A stretch of 64,000 nt of DNA from Enterobacter sp. 10-1 (GTDB lineage Bacteria; Pseudomonadota; Gammaproteobacteria; Enterobacterales; Enterobacteriaceae). A model generated the notes under the pieces. The model ran no database searches. It was given only the letters and a program-made list of their open reading frames with translations, and was not told the DNA's origin. Of the stretch, positions 20,906 to 29,657 are shown piece after piece. Position 1 is the stretch's first letter; every line of letters begins with the position of its first letter. The DNA lies in NCBI GenBank assembly GCA_002270295.1, contig NISF01000001.1, forward strand, positions 1,116,001 to 1,180,000. Reading direction: 5' to 3'. The translations under genes and the position numbers were made by a program.

Positions 20906-22186
20906 ATGTTCGCGCTCTGTGATGTGAACTCGTTTTATGCGAGCTGCGAGACAGTATTCCGGCCAGATTTGAAAGGGCGACCGGTGGTCGTCCTGTCGAA
21001 TAACGACGGTTGTGTGATTGCACGTTCTGCGGAAGCAAAGCCGTTCGTGAAGATGGGGGAGCCGTACTTTAAACAAAAGGAGCAGTTCCGCCGGCATGGT
21101 GTTATTTGCTTCAGCAGTAATTATGAGCTCTACGCGGATATGTCGAATCGCGTGATGACGACGCTGGAAGAGCTCTCACCGCGGTGCGAAATTTACAGTA
21201 TCGATGAAGCTTTTTGCGACCTGACAGGGGTCCGTAATTGCCGGGATCTTACCGATTTTGGCTGGGAGATACGTGAAACGGTGTTACGCAGGACACACCT
21301 AACCGTAGGTGTGGGAATCGCCCAAACAAAAACACTCGCGAAGCTGGCCAACCATGCTGCAAAACAATGGCAGCGGCAGACCGGCGGGGTCGTGGATCTT
21401 TCCAATATTGAGAAGCAGCGCAAATTGATGGGCGCACTGCCGGTTGATGAAGTCTGGGGCGTCGGGCGCCGCATCAGTAAAAAACTAGAGGCTATGGGGA
21501 TTAAAACTGTGCTGCAGCTGGCTGATACTGATATCCGTTTTATCCGGAAGCATTTTAATGTGGTGCTGGAGCGAACCGTGCGGGAGCTACGCGGGGAGCC
21601 TTGCCTCGGTCTGGAGGAGTTCGCGCCGGTAAAACAGGAAATAGTCTGCAGCCGTTCGTTCGGTGGGCGTATCACGGAATATCATGAGATGAGGCAGGCG
21701 ATATGCAGTTACGCATCGCGCGCAGCCGAGAAACTCCGTAGTGAGCATCAGTATTGTCGATTTATCTCGGCGTTTGTTAAAACAAGCCCCTTTGCGTTGA
21801 ACGAGCCGTATTACGGCAACAGCGCATCGGTAAAGCTGCTGACCCCGACACAGGACAGCAGGGACATTATCGCAGCGGCTACTAGGTGCCTTGACGCAAT
21901 CTGGAAAGATGGACACAGGTACCAGAAAGCAGGGGTGATGCTTGGCGACTTCCACAGCCAGGGCGTAGCGCAACTCAACCTCTTCGACGACAACGCACCA
22001 CGGCCAAACAGCGAAAAGTTAATGGAAGTTCTCGACCATCTCAATGCGAAGGATGGCAGGGGGACGCTCTATTTTGCAGGGCAGGGGGATCCAGACAGCC
22101 TGGCAGATGAGGCGAGAAATGCTCTCACCTCGCTATACTACAAGATTCAGCGACCTGCTGAAGGTGTGGTGAAATTCAAATCATGA
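20906..22186 (+). pseudogene. umuC: UmuC (DNA polymerase V catalytic subunit), frameshifted near the C terminus
   Basis: Y-family polymerase. The catalytic core is intact: MFALCDVNSFYASCE, YSIDEAFCDL with the metal-binding Asp-Glu, and GIAQTKTLAKLANHAAK. A run of five G at 22084-22088 shifts the frame: the ORF then reads out to 22186. With one G fewer the sequence reads through GIQTAWQMRREMLSPRYTTR and stops at 22172, the normal UmuC ending. About the last 30 residues, which include the beta-clamp-distal C terminus that binds UmuD', are therefore altered. This could be a real homopolymer mutation or a read error. Confidence 0.85.
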
Positions 22187-22273
22187 TATATTTCTGGTTA
22201 TATTGATTGTGATGCGAATGCGGATTCTATATCGTGGCGAATCATGCCCAATTGACTGATGTTGCAATTTTTG

Positions 22274-23062
22274 CTAATTAAATTTCTTCTTTATTGGATG
22301 AAAGAAATTTAGAACATAAAGATCATCATCAAGGAGCTTACTGCATTTCTTGCCGAAATCCTCTGTGTTTGATTTGAATGTTTCTGAATGTGATTTGATA
22401 ATTTCTAGTAAATCCTCTTGCGAGGTTTGATTGTAAGGGGTAGGAATGATATTTTGTTGGTTGTCATAAAAATCTTTAGTTAGTCCTAATAACTGTTGTG
22501 ATGCATAAAAAACAGGGTAAATAATTGGGAAGGCATTGTTGATTATGGATATTACCTCTTGTATTTTATCTTTTTTATCATCAGATACTTCCCACCCGAC
22601 ACTATTCAAGTTTCTAAATGATATTTCTAACTCACGAGTGCAGATCTTCATTCTTTCAATTAAAAGACCTATGTTTTCAGTGTTATTTATTGCGAAATCT
22701 TTACTTGTGATATTCATTACTGGAATGACAGCCGATTTATTGTGTAAAGCATTGAGTACACATGGATATGCTATTTCAACATTAGAAAAAGAATGGGATA
22801 GCATTCTTAGGTTATGCAATTTTTCGTCTTTTATTTCAAGGGCTATTTTGTAACCATCGCCTCTAGTTAAATCATCTTTCCAGCTATTTGCTAAAATAAA
22901 ACCTTTGTACGCGAATAGAGCAAGAGATAGATTTATAATAACTGATAACCAGTCTGTGATTTTTACATCTTTGTGCATGCTAGGGAATTGGGTGGACATA
23001 AAAAAAAGGAAAATGAATAACGTTATAATAAAGAGGAGGTGATCTCCCTTGGTAAATTTCAT
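22274..23062 (-). CDS. Membrane-anchored hypothetical protein
   Basis: 262 residues, AT-rich. Two N-terminal transmembrane segments (about 8-25 LLFIITLFIFLFFMS and 38-55) are followed by a long soluble, mostly helical cytoplasmic part with no motif I recognise. The minus-strand start has a modest ribosome site (GGAGATCACC region). It stands alone between umuC and a dead SRAP gene in element A. A two-helix anchor plus helical domain occurs in several phage-exclusion proteins, but nothing here proves that role. Confidence 0.65.
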   Translation of the reverse strand: MKFTKGDHLLFIITLFIFLFFMSTQFPSMHKDVKITDWLSVIINLSLALFAYKGFILANSWKDDLTRGDGYKIALEIKDEKLHNLRMLSHSFSNVEIAYPCVLNALHNKSAVIPVMNITSKDFAINNTENIGLLIERMKICTRELEISFRNLNSVGWEVSDDKKDKIQEVISIINNAFPIIYPVFYASQQLLGLTKDFYDNQQNIIPTPYNQTSQEDLLEIIKSHSETFKSNTEDFGKKCSKLLDDDLYVLNFFHPIKKKFN

Positions 23063-23230
23063 ACAGCTATCCTAGTTTGTTGTTGCATCATATAAATTAA
23101 AGTTTTCATGATATATACTCTATACAAACGCATGGTGAAAGTCTATATTTTTAGCTGAGAATGGATATCCCATAAAATGGGAGGCCCTATGCTTCACTTT
23201 TTCATATTGCCGATAGACCGAGATAGTAAA

Positions 23231-23741
23231 TTACAGGTTCACCGATACAAGACTGACAGGGTTAGTGAATGCCGATAAGTTCTGGCAAACAATTGCAGTG
23301 ACTATCAAACATTCCTCGGTTTCATTGCCCCGTTCGAAAGGTACGCTACCGATCGCTGCCATGAATATGGGCTTGCCGTCTTTTCTATGGATGAAGTAAG
23401 GGTGCTTCTTATCGCCTTCCTTTTCCATTCAAACCAACCGTCAGCGAAATAGATAGCCCGGCCATGTTGCCATAGTGGCTTAACATTCTGCTTGTCGCAG
23501 CGGTTTCTACACGAGCATTGATGAGCGCAGGGTTATCCCACTACACGGGTGCATATCCCCAGTGAACCGGATCGAGGTGTAGTTCTTCATTGCGTTCGCT
23601 CAGCAGCAGGACTTTGGTGCTTAGCGCGATGTTGTAACGGCCGATCTGTTAGGGGTCAAAGGCGATATGCCGCTCGGCTCCTTCTGCCAGATAAACTAGG
23701 AATTCTTCTCGGGTTTGTGATTGGGAAAATCGTCCGCACAT
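23231..23741 (-). pseudogene. SRAP-domain protein (YedK/HMCES-like), inactivated
   Basis: Starts MCGRFSQSQTREEFL with the catalytic Cys2 used to crosslink abasic sites in ssDNA. It then hits an in-frame stop after HIAFDP and another after HWGYAPV, and a frameshift before the segment KEGDKKHPYFIHRKDG and PIFMAAIGSVPFERG. The end of the protein (HDRMPVILP-like motif) is missing. Prophage and SOS-island copies of yedK are common; this one is clearly dead. Confidence 0.85.
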
Positions 23742-23875
23742 GATTATCTCCAATAGTCAAACTGAAAGTATTGAAGACAGAAAGTTGAATATTTCTTTGG
23801 GAGAAAAATAGCCTCGGAAAAGTTGTCATTGACGGGGGGGCTCCCCCATTGACTCCCCGCACAAAAAGCAGGCAT

Positions 23876-23902
23876 AAAAAAACCAGCCATAATAGGCTGG
23901 TT
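23876..23902 (-). terminator. Minus-strand terminator
   Basis: AACCAGCC-ATAATA-GGCTGGTT, followed on the minus strand by a run of seven T (plus-strand A-run). It ends the transcript of the 137-aa phage gene at 23969. Confidence 0.85.
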
Positions 23903-23915
23903 TAATTGGGATTTT

Positions 23916-23940
23916 TGGTCTACGTGAGGATTTGAACCTC
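23916..23940 (-). other. tRNA-like 3' fragment
   Basis: On the minus strand GAGGTTCAAATCCTCACGTA followed by GACCA looks like a T arm (GAGG/CCTC around TTCAAAT) and an acceptor 3' strand with CCA. No matching 5' half (expected TCTACGT near the start) is present upstream. It lies between the phage gene and its terminator, so it is a tRNA relic or a tRNA-mimic in the 3' UTR. Confidence 0.4.
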
Positions 23941-23968
23941 CGCCCCCCGACACCCCATGACGGGGAGA

Positions 23969-24382
23969 CTATTTAACGTATGCAGCACAGGTATTACATT
24001 TGTATTTGCCGGCGAAACTAAAATGGCCGCTAACACTACTCATGGAAGAAAGTTTTTTCCCTGGCCCTTCATAGCATTTGGGGCAAAAAGGTCCATTTGG
24101 CTTACCTTCAATAGGATTTGCTCGCCAATATACAGAATCGCGAAACTCAAGTTCATCAGAAGCGTTGAGTTTCTCTTGCAACTCTTCAATTTTCTGTTTC
24201 ATCTCGAACATTTCAATCTGAGCATCAGCTAGGTCGATCTTAGCATTAGACAACGCTGAATAAAGCTCGCTAAACTTAAGCCTCATCTCAGCATCATTAT
24301 ATGCGCTAGTCGCATTTTTAAGATCTTTGGCTAAATCAAAGGCTGTTTTTAGTGCTGCTAAACCAGAAACGATATCTGCCAT
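23969..24382 (-). CDS. Small phage protein with coiled coil and zinc ribbon
   Basis: 137 residues. The N terminus MADIVSGLAALKTAFDLAKD is shared with many lambdoid-prophage proteins of unknown role. A coiled coil follows (IEMFEMKQKIEELQEKL), and the C terminus has a four-Cys zinc ribbon (FCPKC ... YKCNTC). It lies near the right end of element A, transcribed toward the element interior, with its own terminator. Confidence 0.75.
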   Translation of the reverse strand: MADIVSGLAALKTAFDLAKDLKNATSAYNDAEMRLKFSELYSALSNAKIDLADAQIEMFEMKQKIEELQEKLNASDELEFRDSVYWRANPIEGKPNGPFCPKCYEGPGKKLSSMSSVSGHFSFAGKYKCNTCAAYVK

Positions 24383-24624
24383 GCTTCATACCTCTCGTCT
24401 ATGCGATGCCCAAAGAATTTCACTCAGGAAGCGCATTGTACATTGGAGTAAGTATGAGCATATGTGATTACCGTCAACTTAGTTTCCTAAAATTCATTCC
24501 CCAAAACGAAGATTTAAATTTGCTAAATCAACAAGTTAAAAAATGAAGTTTAAGGTAAAAAACATTCAATAAACTGGTAAAAAAACAATAAAATCAATTG
24601 GTTAAATATTTATGGTGTAGATAT

Positions 24625-25045
24625 TGCTGCGCCACCTGCAGTGGTTCGAAGCCGCAGACCTGATCGTTAAAGGCACTGAAGGCGCTATCGCCGCTAAGAC
24701 CGTGACCTATGACTTTGAACGTCTGATGGAAGGCGCTAAACTGCTGAAATGTAGCGAGTTTGGCGACGCGATTATCGCGAACATGTAATCAGCGATCGCT
24801 GATTAATGACAGAAGGGAGCCTGGTGGCTCCCTTTTTTACGATCGTTCAAAATCTTTCCCCAAAACTTTCCCCAAAACTGGCTTAAAATCATACTGCTTT
24901 TTGACCTACAACGAGCCAGTCTTTACCCCGGTCATCGTTGTATTTATCCGTCATTTTTTTCGATTTGTGGCCCAATAACTTCTGAGTATCTAAGCCTTGC
25001 TCCCGGTATAGCCGTTCTGAAAGAGATCTCTGTTCGTGGAAGGTT
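24625..25045. repeat. Direct repeat copy 2: icd 3' end plus integrase tail (att)
   Basis: 421 bp almost identical to 16901-17334. It forms the right end of element A and the left end of element B. The icd part (24625-24788) is a non-translated 3' fragment with no start. Confidence 0.9.
24815..24838 (+). terminator. Phage-supplied icd terminator (copy 2)
   Basis: Same GGGAGCC-TGGT-GGCTCCC hairpin and T-run as at 17091. Confidence 0.85.
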
Positions 25046-25188
25046 GGGGCGCTTCCTTCATCCCATGCAAGACAACTTTTGTCCCGAGCTTTTTTAAATG
25101 TAGAAGTCAGAGTTTTCGTGGATACCTGATCACCTCGGTTAGCCTGAGAGGTGGTATGTCTGAAATGGAGCAGATATTTACTAACCAC
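24889..25188 (-). pseudogene. Phage integrase, C-terminal fragment (element B)
   Basis: 99 codons of a lambda-type tyrosine recombinase. The conserved box HEQRSLSERLYREQG holds the HxxR pair, LLGHKS the second His, and DKYNDDRG the nucleophilic Tyr. The N-terminal DNA-binding and most of the catalytic domain are missing: upstream sequence is unrelated. icd-adjacent integrase transcribed toward icd is the P21/e14 arrangement. Confidence 0.88.
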
Positions 25189-25237
25189 TACAATTCCGTC
25201 GTTTACCAGCCAGGAAGAAACCAGTGCATTTTCTGAG

Positions 25238-25375
25238 ATGCTGACAGCGGTAAATCGTGAGATCCGCCGTACGCGTGAAAAGTCTGAACGCCTCGCCGAA
25301 CTCAGGGAAGGGATCCGCCATGTTCGTAAGCACGAGAATTTGCTTCAGGAGGTGATGGCGTGGCAGGACTGGTAA
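25238..25375 (+). CDS. Small phage protein
   Basis: 45 residues (MLTAVNREIRRTREKSERLA and on), highly charged and helical, ending in MAWQDW. Its stop overlaps the GTG start of the next gene by 16 bp, a phage-like packing. Function unknown. Confidence 0.5.
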   Translation: MLTAVNREIRRTREKSERLAELREGIRHVRKHENLLQEVMAWQDW

Positions 25376-25590
25376 AACCATCCAGATGCCCGGTGTGTCA
25401 CTGGGCATCGGAATCTCGCTGGAAAAACAATACATTTGGTGCCTGTTTCGGTTCGCTGAGATGTCCGAACGGGCACTATGAAGTCCGTATAACGTACATG
25501 GCTGGTGCAGAAAGCAAGGCCCGAAAAAAGTTAACAGAACAGTGGAATGCCGAGATTAGAGGACGATCAATGGTTTTCTCGGAACAGTAA
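25360..25590 (+). CDS. Zinc-ribbon phage protein, Lar-like
   Basis: 76 residues from a GTG start behind CAGGAGG. Two Cys pairs (SRCPVCHW and SLRCPNGH) and a C-terminal WNAEIRG segment resemble the restriction-alleviation (Lar) type of small lambdoid early proteins. The similarity is by motif and size only. It overlaps the 45-aa gene upstream. Confidence 0.5.
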   Translation: MAGLVKPSRCPVCHWASESRWKNNTFGACFGSLRCPNGHYEVRITYMAGAESKARKKLTEQWNAEIRGRSMVFSEQ

Positions 25591-26148
25591 GATTCCATCT
25601 GGAACAGGGCAGGTTTTCGAGTTACCACATGTTAAAACTGGCCTGGGGTGGGCCAGATTCTTACCAGAAAGCATGATTCATGCTAACCGAATTATTTTTT
25701 CCTCGCTGGTAAATTTTTTTTACGATTATCCTGTACATAGGAATACATACAGTATGCTGAAATACCAACAAGTATTAGTGCGGCAATAATCAAAAAAAAT
25801 ACAAAACTTATCCTCCGGTAAATAAAGTATCTCAGCAATCATAGCGCTGCGGAGGTAAGATATTATAGGTACAGCTAGGTAAATACTGGATAAACGTTAT
25901 GGTTGATTCCTGTGCCCTGGTTATTGGTTTTAACAGTAAAGTTGGATACCTGTAACTTCATATGGCTGGGAGGGCAATCTATAGAAAAGCCGTTCCAGGC
26001 GAAATGCTACGTTGTCGCTTAACGCCCATCACTACGAAATTCCGGTACTATAGACGAAAACTTACTATCACTTAGTAGACGTTTTGTTGAAGAAAGATGA
26101 TATAGAATCGCAGGTCGCTGCCGTCATCAATCTTTATATTGGGAGACT
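25591..26148. other. No gene seen
   Basis: 558 bp of AT-rich sequence with only short broken frames; I see no promoter, repeat or RNA that I can support. Confidence 0.6.
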
Positions 26149-26427
26149 ATGCGTATGGCTATCGAGACGTTGCACAGACTGATTATCACATTTGACATTA
26201 AAAAAGAAGACATTCATGGTGAGATTGACGCAATAGATAAGATTGGCAGCTTTGTTTTTGATATATCTGAACGACTCAGACTTGATGACTGCTTCGTTAA
26301 TTATGGTGGCGCTGCGCATCTCCCATATTGCATGTTAGAACATAGTGAAAGAGCTTGTCTGGAAAAGGCAGAGTGTGAAATTCAAGCTTATATAGGGCAT
26401 TTTATAAGACACAAAACTGAAATCTGA
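26149..26427 (+). CDS. Hypothetical phage protein
   Basis: 92 residues starting MRMAIETLHRLIITFDIKKED; ribosome site TGGGAG 7 bases upstream. Soluble, acidic, no motif recognised. It stands alone in the decayed left arm of element B. Confidence 0.45.
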   Translation: MRMAIETLHRLIITFDIKKEDIHGEIDAIDKIGSFVFDISERLRLDDCFVNYGGAAHLPYCMLEHSERACLEKAECEIQAYIGHFIRHKTEI

Positions 26428-27301
26428 ACCAGTGGGTTTAAATACATTCGCCAGAGAACGATCAGAACAACAAAATTCATGCTCTGTACCGATTGTTGGA
26501 TGCCATTAACACGCCCGATCTCAAAACATCTGGGTTGAAGTTCAGCAAGCTTTCGTTATTTCCGGATGGTTATATGATGGTTCTCAAGGATCCTAAGGTA
26601 GAAATGTAGATAGCAGGCCTTAGCGCCGCCAGTGTATCAGTGCAACTCCCTGCGAATGTCTGGCATCCATTGTTATAATGCCATGTGAGCATCTGTTCCC
26701 TCAGACCTGACTCAGTTATATCTTTTTTACAAGTGGATACCAACATTCAACGAATTAGACAAAGCAGGTATTGATGTAACGACAGCCCGTCTTTACAAAG
26801 ATAAACAAAGGTTGAAATAAATTCTCTTCTGGCGATGCTAATATCAATTCAGCATTGAAGGATAAGCTACGGAATAGTTAGGCAATATCTACCTGGAGAG
26901 TTTTATGGAAAAATCTACTCGAAAATCCCTTTGTACCAAACGATGGTCACGGAGACCTGAATCACAGGACCTTCAAAAAGACCAACTTGATAAGCTCTGG
27001 ACAAGGCGAAAAGACGGTAATTGTAGTAAAAATGCATGGAAAAGGAGAGGGAGTGATGCGACAGGAGATACGGGGAAAAGTGTAACCTCAGAGCCTTGCC
27101 TTTTGGATTGAATGCATAAGATGATGACTTAGTCTGTGGAGGCTGAGGTAGTACGCTCAACTATAGAGAGCCACCAAGGCACTAAGAGTAGGTAGTCGTG
27201 TTATTGTTTTTATATTAGTAGAATGTGGCTGTTGGTGTATCAATAGCCACATATTTTCAGAAAAGCAAAAGAATAGTGGCTTTACTGAGCCCATACTGTG
27301 A
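26428..27301. other. Decayed phage DNA with two start-less frames
   Basis: An open frame without a start (26882-27091) encodes ENPFVPNDGHGDLNHRTFKK and continues to KTVIVVKMHGKG. Another ends at 26609 with LFPDGYMMVLKDPKVEM. Both look like ends of real proteins whose 5' parts are gone. An 8-bp stem (ATGTGGCT/AGCCACAT, 27223-27252) lies near the end. No intact gene. Confidence 0.5.
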
Positions 27302-27442
27302 TTATTTGCGCTTTCTCGCCTTTTGACGCAACTTTTCTTTGACTTGTTGCAGAAAGGGTTCAAGCATGAATTTTAATGGTTTGGTGTCAGACTCATCAAC
27401 TGAGTTCTTTTGTAAGTGAATGATTTTCTGTTTTTTTGTCAT
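27302..27442 (-). CDS. Small basic hypothetical protein
   Basis: 46 residues, MTKKQKIIHLQKNSVDESDT to a Lys/Arg-rich tail. It starts after AAAAGGGAATGGCAT, a usable ribosome site. Isolated, function unknown; could be a chance frame. Confidence 0.35.
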   Translation of the reverse strand: MTKKQKIIHLQKNSVDESDTKPLKFMLEPFLQQVKEKLRQKARKRK

Positions 27443-27514
27443 ATGCCATTCCCTTTTGTTGAGCAATTCTACCCGGTAGTTGTATATGAAACATGTATTG
27501 CTTGGAAATCCCAA

Positions 27515-27917
27515 AGCTCGTTCGTCGTGGTATTAGTTAGCCTCAGGCAGCAATGAAAATAATGAACCTGTATTGAAACTAAGCGTTCATTACCAATGTA
27601 CCGTCATTCAATTTTAACATTAAATGGTTTTTGCACTGTAATCTCTGGTTGTTGATTGTTAGTTTATTTTTGTTGTGAATATGATGCAGATAAATTATTA
27701 GGTGTCAATATTTAGATTTCGTTAGTGCCCTGAGAATACTAAATCGTTGCGTTTTGGTCATACCTTTAACATCATTATGTATGGACGGATAGTATGCCGT
27801 GGAAAATGAAGGTTTGTTCCTTTCTAAACGATCGTCAAATGAAACTTAATTAGAATTCGTATTTCAGTTATTCTTTGCTTACATCATTGTATTACCAGTT
27901 GATGCGTTCAGCACATT
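27515..27917. other. No gene seen
   Basis: AT-rich spacer in element B without a supportable frame or site. Confidence 0.5.
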
Positions 27918-28016
27918 GTGAACTGTTATCTCACAAATATAATCCGCCACGATAAGCCGCGTGCAGGGAAGGGAGGGACAGGGCCTGTAACGGCAATACT
28001 TTATGTTGGAAGTTAT

Positions 28017-28139
28017 ATGAATATCGAAGAACTGCTTCAGTTTATTACTATCGTTGGTCGCTATGAAGTCATTACTAGTTTGGATGGTACGTATGCGGTG
28101 ATACCGATCCCAGCAGAGGCAATTCTTATTACCAAGTAA
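28017..28139 (+). CDS. Small hypothetical phage protein
   Basis: 40 residues, MNIEELLQFITIVGRYEVIT and on. An in-frame ATG 33 codons upstream exists, but this one has GGAAG in front and gives an acidic, compact product. Followed by an inverted repeat (CTGACGAG/CTCGTCAG, 28171-28203) that may end the transcript. Confidence 0.4.
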   Translation: MNIEELLQFITIVGRYEVITSLDGTYAVIPIPAEAILITK

Positions 28140-28328
28140 TCACACCAACAACTTTCGACGCACTTTAAGCCTGACGAGTTGTGACGTATACTAACCTCGT
28201 CAGCCTGAACACCAGATAACCTGTCGCACCATCACGGAGATAACAGTGGTGGCGCATCAAAAACAGAACTTCTTCCCACACCGCACATCCTGTCGCGGTG
28301 TATTTGTCTTTTCTGCTGGTGGCTCGGC

Positions 28329-28640
28329 ATGACTAAGGCAGAACGCATATATCTTTCACGAGTGTCTGCACTGGGCTGCATAGTGTGCCGTAACCTCTGT
28401 CTGGGGGATACGCCGGCGGAGATTCATCATATCCGGACTGGGCAGGGCACCAGCCAGCGGGCCGATCACTATAAAACAATCCCACTTTGCCACATCCACC
28501 ATCGCACCGGTGGTTACGCTGTGGCTTTCCATGCTGGCCGCCGTATCTGGGAGTCTAAGTTCGGTACTGAAGCGGAGCTATTGCTGCAGGTTTACAATGA
28601 GCTGGGGGGCCTGAATTATTTCGTAACCGGCCCCGGGTAG
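28329..28640 (+). CDS. Ref-family recombination-enhancement nuclease
   Basis: 103 residues matching the RecA-dependent nuclease family (phage P1 Ref, lambdoid homologues). HNH-type metal-binding motifs are visible: CIVCRNLC, EIHHIRTG and the distal PLCHIHHRTGG. In lambdoid phages this gene sits in the nin region just before rusA and Q, exactly as here. It would cut DNA at RecA filaments during recombination. Appears intact. Confidence 0.85.
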   Translation: MTKAERIYLSRVSALGCIVCRNLCLGDTPAEIHHIRTGQGTSQRADHYKTIPLCHIHHRTGGYAVAFHAGRRIWESKFGTEAELLLQVYNELGGLNYFVTGPG

Positions 28641-28673
28641 CTCAATACCTTGTCACCCCATTGGGCAAACCTC

Positions 28674-28978
28674 GGATGACCCAGTCGGACAGGTGGAAAG
28701 AACGTCCACCTGTTGTCCGGTACCGGCATTATTGTGATGACGTTCGTCTCCATGAGATCCGGGTACCGGAGGCGGGCGCCCATATCACTTTCGTTCTGCC
28801 GATGCCGAAAAGCTGGAGCAAAAAGAAACGAGCTGAGATGGATGGTCAACCGCACCAGCAAAAACCGGACATCGACAACCTCACTAAAGCTCTGCTGGAT
28901 GCGTTGTTCGAGGACGATGCACACATATGGGATGTTCGAACATCGAAGCGCTGGGGTGAAATCGGGATGAGAGACTGA
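28674..28978 (+). CDS. rusA: RusA-type Holliday junction resolvase, ends altered
   Basis: The acidic active-site region is intact (KPDIDNLTKALLDALFEDDA with paired Asp residues and Lys). Homology extends upstream of this ATG (VTPLGKPRM...) back to about 28640 with no clear start codon. The C terminus is cut short (GEIGMRD and stop, where relatives continue), consistent with a small deletion. It lies between Ref and Q. Whether it is active is doubtful. Confidence 0.75.
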
Positions 28979-28989
28979 AGGGGAACATA

Positions 28990-29334
28990 ATGCGTGATAT
29001 TCAACAGGTGCTGGAACGCTGGGGGGCTGGGCGTCAAACGAAGGCTCCCAGGTAGATTGGTCACCGATTGATGCTGGGTTTAAAGGTCTGCTCCAGAAAG
29101 AGGGCAAATCGCGGCCATCATGCTGTGACGACGACGGTAGGTATGTTGAGAAAGACAGGACGCAATAATGAACTTGAGTTGATTATGCTTCACTACATGT
29201 ACGGTGTATCCAAGTCCACAATTTCCCGCTGGAAGAAATGTTCTGAAGGAAAAATTAGGCAAAGACTGATGATAGCGGAGACGTTTATTGCCGCCTGCAT
29301 CATCATGTCGGGGGCAAAGCTTGAGATCACGTAG
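28990..29334 (+). pseudogene. Phage late antiterminator Q (phage 82 type), frameshifted
   Basis: MRDIQQVLERWG starts in frame from 28990. A one-base loss at about 29020 shifts it (the other frame reads WASNEGSQVDWSPIDAGF), and a second lesion near 29135 moves it again to MLRKTGRNNELELIMLHYMY and a helix-turn-helix-like ISRWKKCSEGKIRQ. Two lesions in 350 bp make it non-functional, so late genes of this prophage cannot be switched on normally. Confidence 0.85.
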
Positions 29335-29521
29335 CTGGATAATGAAAGTTGCATAAAAAGCTATTCGTAACGAATTATACTCGCTATTGTGCTAAGAGTA
29401 ATGACTTCGACTTAACCCTTAACAGTTCTGGAATATCTATAGTCCAATGGATAAATCATTGAAACTGTTTGTGACAATAATGTTGCATTGTGATTCCATT
29501 TGTCGTTTAACTGTTATTAAA

Positions 29522-29567
29522 GAAGGTGAGAAGGTGAGAAGGTGAGAAGGTGAGAAGGTGAGAAGGT
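29522..29567. repeat. Octanucleotide tandem repeat (GAAGGTGA)n
   Basis: Five perfect GAAGGTGA units and a partial sixth, about 90 bp upstream of the 214-aa membrane gene. No other tandem repeat of this type occurs nearby. Confidence 0.95.
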
Positions 29568-29657
29568 TTGTAATGATTCTTAATGAATATAAAGTTGCGA
29601 GAGGTTCTGTTTAGAAATTATGAGCTATCCTGATATTTTTTATTTGGATGGCTTTTT

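Larger units (their letters stand above)
16901..24624. mobile_element. Element A: remnant prophage/island in icd
   Basis: Bounded on the left by icd copy 1 and on the right by icd copy 2. It starts with a terminator and the 3' end of an integrase gene, as P21/e14-type icd-specific prophages do, but the phage core is lost. What remains is a tRNA-like gene, an HNH scrap, an invertase tail and about 6 kb of cargo (nuclease-like gene, dinI-like/umuDC locus, membrane gene, dead SRAP gene, small phage gene). No intact integrase, so it is not self-mobile. Confidence 0.85.

Noticed and set aside
25730-25755. LexA-like box (CTGTACATAGG...ATACAG)
   Set aside because: The spacing between CTG and CAG is 16 rather than 10 bases.
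26905-27111. 68-codon frame from an ATG
   Set aside because: Trp/Arg/Lys-rich composition is unlike a protein; the neighbouring frame without a start reads as more natural protein sequence, so this is a shadow of a gene remnant.
29522-29567. CRISPR array
   Set aside because: The units are 8 bp with no spacers, so it is a simple tandem repeat. No CRISPR-like repeat-spacer pattern was seen anywhere in the window.
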